Origin: Corallococcus coralloides DSM 2259
GTDB lineage: Bacteria; Myxococcota; Myxococcia; Myxococcales; Myxococcaceae
Direction: 5' to 3'
DNA length: 64,000 nucleotides
NCBI RefSeq assembly: GCF_000255295.1
Contig: NC_017030.1
Coordinates: 8,220,328 to 8,284,327, forward strand
Shown: piece by piece, positions 46,314-54,135 of the stretch
How positions within the stretch are numbered: the stretch's first letter is position 1
Layout: each line of letters begins with the position of its first letter
Position numbers and translations under genes: made by a program
Notes under the pieces: generated by a model
What the model saw: the letters and a program-made list of their open reading frames with translations, nothing else
What the model was told of the DNA's origin: nothing
Database searches by the model: none

Positions 46314-48494
46314 CTACTTCAGGTTCTGCTGGAAGTGGGAGATGACGCGTTCGTACTGACGCTCCGTGACGAGCGGGTCCGCCACCATGTGCGTGAGGCC
46401 GGACAGGGGCAGCAGCTGGTGCGGCTTGCCCGCGCGGAAGAGGGCATCCGAGAGCTTCAGCGCGTGGAAGAAGTACACGTTGTCGTCCGCGGTGCCGTGA
46501 ATCACCAGCAGCGCGCCGATGGGCCCTTCTTTCTTCGCGTACGTCAGCAGGCTGCTGACCTCGTAGGCCTGGGGGTTTTCTTCCGGCAGCCCCAGACAGC
46601 GTTCGGTCGCGTGCGTGTCGTAGTCGCGCCAGTCCGTCACCGGCGCGCCCGCGACGCCGGCCTTGAAGAAGTCCGGGCGCTTCATCACGGCCAGGGCCGC
46701 CATGTAGCCGCCAAAGCTCCAGCCAAAGATGCCCACGCGGGAGAGGTCCATCTCCGGCACCTCCTTCGCCAGCGCCTGCACGGCTTCAATCTGGTCGTCC
46801 AGGGTGATGGTGGCGAAGTCGTGCTTCACCGCGCGGTTCCATTCCGCGGTGCGCAGCGGCGTACCGCGTCCGTCCACCTTCACCACCAGGAAGCCCTGGT
46901 CCGCCATCCACTGGTCGAGCAGGTGCAGGGACATGGACTGGTGCACCACGGTGACGATGGGGCCGCCATAGATGTCCACGATGACGGGCAGCTTCTGGCC
47001 GGGCTTGAAGTCACGCGGCTTCACCAGTGAGGTCCAGAACTTCCGTGAGCCCACCTGTCGCACCTCGAAGTCCGGCGTGAAGGGGGGCTCCTGGGCGACG
47101 GAGGGCAGTTCACCCACCATCATGCCGTCGCCCTTGAGCACCAGCGTGCGCGGCAGGGTCTTGGGGCTCTGCCTGCTGAGGACGACGAGGCCCCCGTTCT
47201 TGGACACGAGCCCGTACTCCAGGGCGGGACCGCGGGTGCCCGTGGCCACCCGCCTCGGCGCCTCACCGAGCTTCACGCGCCACAGGTGGCTCTCGGTGGG
47301 GTTCGGGTCGCCGGTGAAGAAGAGCGTCCGGTCGGCCTGCACGTAGTGGGTGAGACTCCGGAAGCCCGCGCCCGGCTTCACCACGGAGCGGTCCAGTTCC
47401 CCGTTGGCCTTGCGCAGCTCCACTTCCGAAGCGCCGTTGCGGTCGGTGTACCAGAGGAAGCCGGAGCCATCCTCCAGCCACAGCGGGAACTCCTGATGCA
47501 GGTCGATCCACGCCGCGTCCTTCTCCGTGAGGAGCACGCGCGTCTTGCCCGTCGCTGTATCGACCGCGAGCAGCTGCTCCTCCGTCTGGTGACGGTTCTG
47601 CACGAGCAACGTCAGCGGCCCCCCCTTGTCCCACTTCACCGTGGCCAGGTACGGGTACTTCTGCGCGTCCCACTGCGCCCACACCGTCTTGCCCCCGGTG
47701 ACGGGCGTGATGCCCAGGCGCACCTTCGCGTTCGCCTTGCCCGCGCGGGGATAGGGGAAGGAGGCACCGGGCTGCTCCGGGTGCATCACGTCCACGACGG
47801 TGAGCTTCTCGACCTCGGACGTGTCGGACTCCGCGTACGCGATGGACTTCGCGTCCGGGCTCCACCAGTAGCCGGAGAAGCGGCTCATCTCCTCCTGCGC
47901 CACGAACTCCGCCAGGCCGTGCGTCTTCTGCGCCGTGCCGCCCTGCGTGACGCGCTTCTCCTGGTTGGCCGCGAGGTCCACCCGGTACACGTCGTGCTCA
48001 CGCACGTACGCCACCTGCCTGCCGTCCGGCGACAGGCGCGGGTCGATGACGCCGGGGCCCGTCTTCAGCTCCGTGGACTTCCCCGTCGCCCGGTCCACCA
48101 CGTAGAGCCGGCCGGAGAGGGGCACCAGGAGGCGCGTCCCATCCTCGGAGAGGCTGTAGGAGGTGAAGCCCCGGGCGCTCATGCGCATGCGCTCGCGGCG
48201 GGCCTTCTCCTCGGGGGACAGCGTCTCCTCCGCGCCCTGGAGCAGGGCGTCGGGCGTGAGCAGCTCACGCGTCTGCCCGCTGGCCACGTCGAACGCGTAG
48301 AGCATCCGCACGTTGGACGTGGGGGACGAGCGCAGGAAGAGGACGGACTTCTCGTCCGGGGTGATGCGCGCATTCACGGGCCTCCCGTTCATGAACCGGC
48401 CCGTTTCGGCGTACTGGCGCAGGAAGGACGAAGGCTCCTGGGCCAGGACGGGCAGTCCCAGGAGGAGCAGCGCGACGGTGACGAATGGACGCAT
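46314..48494 (-). CDS. Secreted S9 family (dipeptidyl peptidase IV-like) peptidase, copy B
   Basis: A 726-residue paralogue of copy A with its own signal peptide (MRPFVTVALLLLGLPVLAQ). ATG 48494 is used; the frame extends to 48584 but those codons are not signal-like. Propeller, EE motif (FVAQEEMSRF), nucleophile Ser593 in GWSFGGYMAAL, and DDNVYFF / GLTHMVAD are all intact, so it should be active. Compared with copy A it lacks about 12 residues after the signal and differs by scattered substitutions, mainly in the propeller (for example DLHQEFPLWLEDGSG versus ELAQDYPLWLEDGSG). The upstream leader is duplicated too. Divergent from the UPF0489-type gene. Confidence 0.93.
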   Translation of the reverse strand: MRPFVTVALLLLGLPVLAQEPSSFLRQYAETGRFMNGRPVNARITPDEKSVLFLRSSPTSNVRMLYAFDVASGQTRELLTPDALLQGAEETLSPEEKARRERMRMSARGFTSYSLSEDGTRLLVPLSGRLYVVDRATGKSTELKTGPGVIDPRLSPDGRQVAYVREHDVYRVDLAANQEKRVTQGGTAQKTHGLAEFVAQEEMSRFSGYWWSPDAKSIAYAESDTSEVEKLTVVDVMHPEQPGASFPYPRAGKANAKVRLGITPVTGGKTVWAQWDAQKYPYLATVKWDKGGPLTLLVQNRHQTEEQLLAVDTATGKTRVLLTEKDAAWIDLHQEFPLWLEDGSGFLWYTDRNGASEVELRKANGELDRSVVKPGAGFRSLTHYVQADRTLFFTGDPNPTESHLWRVKLGEAPRRVATGTRGPALEYGLVSKNGGLVVLSRQSPKTLPRTLVLKGDGMMVGELPSVAQEPPFTPDFEVRQVGSRKFWTSLVKPRDFKPGQKLPVIVDIYGGPIVTVVHQSMSLHLLDQWMADQGFLVVKVDGRGTPLRTAEWNRAVKHDFATITLDDQIEAVQALAKEVPEMDLSRVGIFGWSFGGYMAALAVMKRPDFFKAGVAGAPVTDWRDYDTHATERCLGLPEENPQAYEVSSLLTYAKKEGPIGALLVIHGTADDNVYFFHALKLSDALFRAGKPHQLLPLSGLTHMVADPLVTERQYERVISHFQQNLK

Positions 48495-48530
48495 GCGTGA
48501 TTGAACCCCGCGGCACGGGGCTCCTTTCGC
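48495..48530 (-). promoter_or_regulatory. Translation leader of S9 copy B: distant ribosome site plus hairpin
   Basis: AAAGGAG (48527-48521 on the minus strand), a hairpin CCCCG-TGCCG-CGGGG (48520-48506), then TTCAATCACGC and the ATG. The stem is kept although its loop differs from copy A. Confidence 0.45.
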
Positions 48531-48582
48531 GGCAGGATGGACATCCCCTGAACGCCGGAGCCAGGAGGGGATTTCGTCCCGC

Positions 48583-49362
48583 ATGAATTCGAAAAATGAC
48601 GACGCCCTGCGCCATCTGCGCCTCGCGGGCGTGGTGCGGCTGGGCCTGGGCGGAGGCCGCGGCCCGACGGATGCCTACGTGTTCGACCCGCACCGGCTCG
48701 CGCTGCCCGCATGGGCGTGTGCCCTGGGCGACGCGGGCCCCCCTGCCCTGCTCGTCACGCTGGACCGGCACCTGGACATCGTGGTGCCGGAGCGCCCCGC
48801 GGACATGCCGGACCGCTCCGCCGGTCTGCGCGCGCTGGACGAGCACGCGCGGTGGCGCCTGGACGTGCGCAACTACGACCACATCCTGGCGGCGATGGAG
48901 GCGAACCTCGTGGGCGACGCGTTGATCATCGCGCGCACCCGGCCCCGGGGCTCCTTCGCCGGGGACACCTACGTGGACACGCGCGGCCGCTCGCACCGCA
49001 TCGTGACGGCGACGACCGTGGACCGCGCGGCGGAGGCGTACCTGCACCCCGGCCCCACGGACGCGGTGTGCGACGTGCTGGAGGCCGCGTCCGCCGTGCT
49101 GCTGGACGTGGACCTGGACTGCTTCACCAGCCTGAGCGACGCGGACCCCACCACCGTGCTGCCGTGGCCGAAGGCCGTCATCCGCGAGTTCCTCCTGCCG
49201 CCCGACTCGGAGCCCTTCTGGGACGCGGTGCTGGGCAAGGCGGTGGCGCTGACGCTCGCGCGCGAGCCCCACCACTGCGGCGGGCTGCTCGCGTCCGGAG
49301 AGCTGTTCCGCGACGTGGCGGAGGTCCTCTTCCGCGAGCTGCTGCGCGTCGAGCCGCCCTGA
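48583..49362 (+). CDS. UPF0489-family protein (arginase-like fold suspected)
   Basis: A 259-residue cytosolic protein. Conserved acidic/His motifs are TLDRHLDIV (about 59-67), LLDVDLDCFTSL (about 170-181) and REPHHCGG (about 227-234), matching the UPF0489 family; the pattern DxH...DxDxD recalls arginase/deacetylase-type metal sites, so a metal-dependent hydrolase is possible but unproven. ATG 48583 gives MNSKNDDALRHLRL. It is divergent from S9 copy B (88 nt between starts) and ends 16 nt from the convergent BamA/TamA-like gene. Confidence 0.7.
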   Translation: MNSKNDDALRHLRLAGVVRLGLGGGRGPTDAYVFDPHRLALPAWACALGDAGPPALLVTLDRHLDIVVPERPADMPDRSAGLRALDEHARWRLDVRNYDHILAAMEANLVGDALIIARTRPRGSFAGDTYVDTRGRSHRIVTATTVDRAAEAYLHPGPTDAVCDVLEAASAVLLDVDLDCFTSLSDADPTTVLPWPKAVIREFLLPPDSEPFWDAVLGKAVALTLAREPHHCGGLLASGELFRDVAEVLFRELLRVEPP

Positions 49363-49378
49363 AGCGTCCGGAGCCGGC

Positions 49379-51313
49379 TCAGGGCGAGTCGAGGAAGTTG
49401 GGCCGGTAGTCCGTCACCTGCCCGCTGCTGAGCGACAGGCGGCTGCCCACGGGAGGACGGTCGCCGTTGAGCACGTAGCCAAAGTCGATGCGGAACGGGA
49501 ACACGTTGAACTGGGGGAACAGCACCCGCAGGCCCACGCCCACGGTGGTCACCATCTCCGGCCGCTCGTTGAACGCGCTGCCCGAGTCGAGGAAGAACAC
49601 GCCGCCCACGTGCACCGTGCGCACGACGAGCGGCGCGGTGCGGTACTCCAGGTTCACCAGCAACAGCCGCTTGCCGGAGTACCCATCCACCGCCGCGCCG
49701 CGCAGGCCGTTGCTGCCGCCCAGGAGGCTCACGCGCTCGGACAGGTCGTCGATGTTCACGTCCAGCAGGCCGCGCGCCACGAAGCGTCCCCCGAGCACGC
49801 GCGGCGACACCTGCACCAGCTCCGCGGCCCAGCGGCGGTTCGTCCAGCCCTCCTTCACACCCGGCCGCGGTGCATTGAATTGCTGGCGGACGGACGCGGC
49901 CGCGGACGCGGTGGTGAGCGCGTCCCCCCAGTGCACGCGGTAGCGCAGGGACAGCCCCCCTTCCGCGAAGTGCGCGGCGGACGGGAACACCGGCGGCGCG
50001 TAGCGCAGCGTGGCCAGCACCGAGTGCCCCAGCTGGAAGTCCTCCGACAACGCGTAGGAGTCCACGTTGCGGAGCACGTCGTAGCGGGCCTCGAAGGCGC
50101 TCAAGGAGAAGTTCGCGTACCCCGCGTCCTCCGCGCGCGGCAGGTAGTTGCGGCGGAACCAGTCCGTCTGCGCGTCGGTGAGCCGCGACGCCACCGGCGC
50201 GGCGTAGGCGTAGTGGTAGGCCCCCGCGCCCATGCCCACGTTCCACTTGTAGCGCTGGCCGTAGGAGCGCGTGTACGTGGCGCCCGCGGCCACCTCGCGC
50301 GCGTTGTAGATGTACGGCACGGGTTCGCCGTCCGGGAACGGGAGCTGCCAGATGTCCGCGCCCCGGAACTGCCGCGCGGTCTCCATGTTCCACGCCACGG
50401 ACGTGCTCAGGCTCCACGGCGTGGCCAGCGAGTACAGCGGCCGGCTGACGACCAGGCTCCCGCGCGAGCCCTCCGCGCGCCCCGTGTCGCGGTTGATGAG
50501 CACCGCGGCGGACTCCGTCAGCGACCAGCGGCTGCCGAGCACGCGCCGGTCCGTGTAGCTCTGGCCGAAGCTGAACGTGTCCAGGCGCATGATGAAGTCC
50601 AGCGCCACCTTCTTGCCGCGCCCCAGGAAGTTCTGCTCCGTGCCCTGCAGGCGCAGGTACAGCAACAGCGAGCCCACGGCGGAGAACTCGTTGTTGAGCC
50701 GCAGCGACCACAGGTCCTTGGTCACCAGCAGCAGCGCGACCTTGTCCGGTGCACTGCCCTTCACCGGCACCGCGCGCACGACGGAGAACAGGCCCAGCTT
50801 GCGCAGGTTGCGCACCGACTCCGCGACGAGCGCCTCCGAGTACGGCTGCCCCGGCGAAATCAGCACCTCCTGGCGGACGACCTCATCGCGGGTGCGGACG
50901 TGGAAGATGTTGAGCAGCGATGGATAGGGATCCATCGGCGCGACCACTTCCTCCGCGGTGACGAGCACCTCCTCCAGCACCTTGCCCTGGGGCTCGGGCT
51001 CCACCTGACGCTCGACCTCGCCCAGGCCCCAGGCGATGAGCGCCTCCTCGTAGTTCTTCGTGCGCTCCGCGTCCGTGGTGGCCACGGGCGGCTGCGGGCC
51101 CTCCGGCCCCACCGGGATCTCCTCCGAGCGCGGCGGCGGCGCGGCCTCCGTGTTCGACACGCCCGAAGGATCGACATCCGGTGAGCGCACTGGCGCGTCC
51201 GGCGGCACGACGTCCTGGGGCTTGCCGGAGACCGGCTCGGGCGGCTCCTGTCCCGACGGCGTGCCCATCGCGGCGAGCACGGTGACCAGCAGGACGGGCA
51301 GTGAGAGCGGCAC
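49379..51313 (-). CDS. BamA/TamA-family outer-membrane protein
   Basis: A 644-residue protein with a signal peptide (LPVLLVTVLAAMGTPSGQ) and a long Pro/Glu-rich periplasmic stretch (about 20-110). One or two POTRA-like modules follow (about 115-205: HVRTRDEVVRQEVLISPGQPYSEALVAESVRNLRKLGLFSVVRA), then the barrel. Barrel signatures include LLGGSNGLRGAAVDGYSGKRLLLVNLEYR, the VRGF/Y-type loop of the Omp85 family, and the closing strand FRIDFGYVLNG. Fewer POTRA modules than BamA suggest an accessory Omp85 protein rather than the essential assembly factor. Cargo unknown. Confidence 0.85.
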   Translation of the reverse strand: MPLSLPVLLVTVLAAMGTPSGQEPPEPVSGKPQDVVPPDAPVRSPDVDPSGVSNTEAAPPPRSEEIPVGPEGPQPPVATTDAERTKNYEEALIAWGLGEVERQVEPEPQGKVLEEVLVTAEEVVAPMDPYPSLLNIFHVRTRDEVVRQEVLISPGQPYSEALVAESVRNLRKLGLFSVVRAVPVKGSAPDKVALLLVTKDLWSLRLNNEFSAVGSLLLYLRLQGTEQNFLGRGKKVALDFIMRLDTFSFGQSYTDRRVLGSRWSLTESAAVLINRDTGRAEGSRGSLVVSRPLYSLATPWSLSTSVAWNMETARQFRGADIWQLPFPDGEPVPYIYNAREVAAGATYTRSYGQRYKWNVGMGAGAYHYAYAAPVASRLTDAQTDWFRRNYLPRAEDAGYANFSLSAFEARYDVLRNVDSYALSEDFQLGHSVLATLRYAPPVFPSAAHFAEGGLSLRYRVHWGDALTTASAAASVRQQFNAPRPGVKEGWTNRRWAAELVQVSPRVLGGRFVARGLLDVNIDDLSERVSLLGGSNGLRGAAVDGYSGKRLLLVNLEYRTAPLVVRTVHVGGVFFLDSGSAFNERPEMVTTVGVGLRVLFPQFNVFPFRIDFGYVLNGDRPPVGSRLSLSSGQVTDYRPNFLDSP

Positions 51314-51355
51314 GCGCGCATCCTGTCATGCGCTGGGCCTGCCGCCAGCCTCCCC

Positions 51356-52225
51356 TCACTCCAGCGCGGTGCGCAGGTCTCCCGGCCGGGCCATGGGCAG
51401 CTTCTCCCCCTTCGCGATGGCCGCGACAATGCGGGCCAGCTGATCCACCCCGTCCGACAGCGCCGCCGGCCCCGGCTGGAGGATGTAGGAGCTCCTCACT
51501 TCGTAGAGCTGGTCGTCCACCACCGCCCGCACGCCGGACCAACCCGGCCGGGAGGCAATCTTCTCCCGCTTCGCCTTGCGCCCGCACCAGCTGGCGATGA
51601 CGCCCTCCGGGTCGCGCTTCGCCACCTCCTCCGGGTCGAAGATGCGGCCCTTCGCTCCCTGCGACGCGCGCGACTCCTGGCACACGTCCACCCCACCCAC
51701 CACCTCCACCAGCTCCGAACACCAGCGGATGCCGGAGATGAGCGGCTCGTGCCACTCCTCGAAGAAGATGCGCGGCCGCTTCGGCAGCGACTGCGCCGCG
51801 TCCGAGTGCCGCTCCAGGTTCTTCTCCAGCTCCACCGCCAGCGCCTCCGCTCCTTCCGCGCGCCCCACCAGCGCCCCGGTGAGCCGCACCGCCTGCAGGA
51901 TTTCCGCGAGCGAGCGCTGGTTGAACAGGTACACGGGCACCCCGCGCTTGCACAGCTCCCGGCCGATGTCCGCCTGCAGGTCGCTGAAGCCCAGCACCAG
52001 GTCCGGCTTCAGCTCCAATATCCGCTCGAAGTTCGCGTCCAGGAACGAGCTGACCCGCGGCTTCTTGCGCGCCTCCGGAGGCCGCACCGTGAACCCCGAC
52101 ACGCCGACGACCAGGTCCCCCGCGCCAATGCGGTAGAGCACCTCCGTCGTCTCCTCCGTCAGACACACCACCCGCCGCGGATAGCGCGGCGCCGACGACA
52201 ACAGCGCGGACAGCAGGGCATTCAT
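51356..52225 (-). CDS. BtuF-like periplasmic-binding-fold protein without signal peptide
   Basis: A 289-residue protein of the cobalamin/siderophore-binding (Peripla_BP_2) fold: RRVVCLTEETTEVLYRIGAGDLVVGVS, LELKPDLVLGFSDLQADIGREL, then IFFEEWHEPLISG and VVDDQLYEVRSSYILQPGPA. The N-terminus MNALLSALLSSAPRYPRR is not a signal peptide or lipobox, so the protein may stay in the cytosol or be exported by an unusual route. No ABC permease or ATPase is adjacent. Related signal-less proteins are annotated as cobalamin-binding in many bacteria; the ligand here is unknown. Confidence 0.8.
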   Translation of the reverse strand: MNALLSALLSSAPRYPRRVVCLTEETTEVLYRIGAGDLVVGVSGFTVRPPEARKKPRVSSFLDANFERILELKPDLVLGFSDLQADIGRELCKRGVPVYLFNQRSLAEILQAVRLTGALVGRAEGAEALAVELEKNLERHSDAAQSLPKRPRIFFEEWHEPLISGIRWCSELVEVVGGVDVCQESRASQGAKGRIFDPEEVAKRDPEGVIASWCGRKAKREKIASRPGWSGVRAVVDDQLYEVRSSYILQPGPAALSDGVDQLARIVAAIAKGEKLPMARPGDLRTALE

Positions 52226-52515
52226 GCGGGAAACCCTAACCCGCCCAGGCCCCCGTCACCGGGGATGACGCGACGCACCAGCTGGCACGAACTGTGCGGC
52301 AACGGACGCTGATTTCCTCGTTTTCCAACCGCCACCGGGGGACGCGGTGCGCACGGGAAGTGCGGGAGTGCGAGCGCGCCGCGCGGGCCGGAAACTCGGC
52401 GCCGGGGCGCGGCGATGATAGCGGCACGTCTCTTGGGCGGTTTTCAAAGGCGGTGCTAGCATCCGCCGGGTCCGAAACGACGTATGCGGTCCATCTCTTC
52501 GCTTTGGGGGAACAC

Positions 52516-54135
52516 ATGATCGAAAGCGACGCCCGCCGCCAGGGCGCGCCCGCCGACGTGCCGGATCCCCTGCTCGGGCGGATCCTCAACGAGCGCTTCC
52601 GCATCCTGGAGACGCTTGGCGCCGGAGGCATGGGCCGCGTCTACAAGGCCATGCAGGCCCCGTTGGACCGGCTGGTGGCGCTCAAGGTCCTGAACCCGCA
52701 GTACAGCGGCGAGGGCAAGGACCCGGGCTTCCAGAAGCGCTTCTTCCTGGAGGCCAGCGTCACCGCGAAGCTGCGCCATCCGAACACCGTCACCGTCATC
52801 GACTACGGCAAGACGGAAGACGGCATCTATTACATCGCGATGGAGTACCTGGAGGGGCTGACGCTGTCGCAGCTGCTCACCCAGGAAGGGCCGCTGCCGT
52901 GGGAGCGCGCGCTCGCCATCGGGCAGCAGGTGGCCCGCTCGCTGCGCGAGGCGCACAAGGTCGGCCTCATCCACCGCGACCTCAAGCCCGCCAACGTGAT
53001 GATCCTCAACCAGGAGGCGGATCACGACGTGGTGAAGGTGCTGGACTTCGGCCTGGTGAAGTCCTTCTCCGGCGACGCCTCCATGAAGGAGGACACCACC
53101 CTCACGCAGGCGGGCGTCATCCTGGGCTCGCCGCAGTACATGGCGCCGGAGCAGGCGCGCAACATCGCGGATCCGCGCAGCGACGTGTACAGCCTGGGCG
53201 TGGTGCTCTACCAGGTGCTGATGGGCCGACCGCCCTTCCAGGCGGCGCAGAGCATCGACGTCATCGTCAAGCACATCAACGACCCGCCACCTCCCTTCCA
53301 CACCGTGTGGCCGGACCACAACGTGCCCGCGGAGGTGGAGGCGCTGGTGATGAAGTGCCTGGCCAAGCGCCCCGTGGACCGCTACGCGTCCATGGACGCC
53401 GTGCTCCAGGGCATGCGCACCGCCGCGTCCGCGTCCGGTGTCAGCGGCGTCTTCGCCACGCGCACCGGCCTCAACGCGGTGGGCTCCGGCCCCCACAGCG
53501 GTCCGCACAGCGGCATCCACACCGGCCCCCACCAGGCGCTGGGCTCCGGCCCCACGCCCGCGCCCAACACCATGGCGCTGGACATCTCCGTGGACGAGGC
53601 CGGCGGCCTCGCGGAGAAGAAGTCCAGGAAGGGCCTGGGCATCGCCCTCTTCGGCGCGTCCCTGTTCGTGGGGCTGGGCGTGGCGGGCATCTTCGTGCTG
53701 CGCGGGGCCCAGAAGCCCCCGATGGAAGCCGAGCCGGCCGTGTCCGCCCCCGTGGCGCGCACGCCCGTGGCGCCGCCGCCCGCGCGCGAACCCGCCGCCG
53801 TCGCGGAGACCGCCGTCACGCCGCCGCCCGCCGCCCCCCTGCCCGTGCGCTTCGACCTGGACAGTGAGCCCCAGGGCGCGGAGATCATGCTCGACGGCAA
53901 GGTGCGCGGCACGACGCCGCTGGTCATCAACCACACCCCTGACGGCCCGGGCCTCGCGTCCGTGGAGGTGTCGTTCGCCATGGACGGCTACCAGACCGTC
54001 AGCAAGAAGTACGCGGGCGAGCCGGGCTCCACCGTCAGCGTCTCCATCAAGCTTCCGCGCATCAAGAAGCAGCCGGGACCGAAGCCTTCCCCCAAGGCTC
54101 CCAGCTCCTCGTACAAGGACGATCCGTACCAGTGA
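52516..54135 (+). CDS. Transmembrane Ser/Thr protein kinase with PEGA domain
   Basis: A 539-residue Hanks-type kinase; ATG 52516 follows a GGGGG ribosome site. Kinase domain (about 25-290): glycine loop LGAGGMGRVYKA, catalytic Lys57 (VALKVL), HRDLKPANV with Asp155, DFGLVKS, activation loop to GSPQYMAPEQ. A juxtamembrane stretch has a His/Gly/Pro repeat (GPHSGPHSGIHTGPH). One transmembrane helix lies at about 373-395; outside it a Pro/Ala linker and a PEGA domain (about 448-520, SEPQGAEIMLDGKVRGTTPL). The stop overlaps the GTG start of the TonB receptor gene. A likely envelope-stress or ligand sensor that signals inward. Confidence 0.93.
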   Translation: MIESDARRQGAPADVPDPLLGRILNERFRILETLGAGGMGRVYKAMQAPLDRLVALKVLNPQYSGEGKDPGFQKRFFLEASVTAKLRHPNTVTVIDYGKTEDGIYYIAMEYLEGLTLSQLLTQEGPLPWERALAIGQQVARSLREAHKVGLIHRDLKPANVMILNQEADHDVVKVLDFGLVKSFSGDASMKEDTTLTQAGVILGSPQYMAPEQARNIADPRSDVYSLGVVLYQVLMGRPPFQAAQSIDVIVKHINDPPPPFHTVWPDHNVPAEVEALVMKCLAKRPVDRYASMDAVLQGMRTAASASGVSGVFATRTGLNAVGSGPHSGPHSGIHTGPHQALGSGPTPAPNTMALDISVDEAGGLAEKKSRKGLGIALFGASLFVGLGVAGIFVLRGAQKPPMEAEPAVSAPVARTPVAPPPAREPAAVAETAVTPPPAAPLPVRFDLDSEPQGAEIMLDGKVRGTTPLVINHTPDGPGLASVEVSFAMDGYQTVSKKYAGEPGSTVSVSIKLPRIKKQPGPKPSPKAPSSSYKDDPYQ

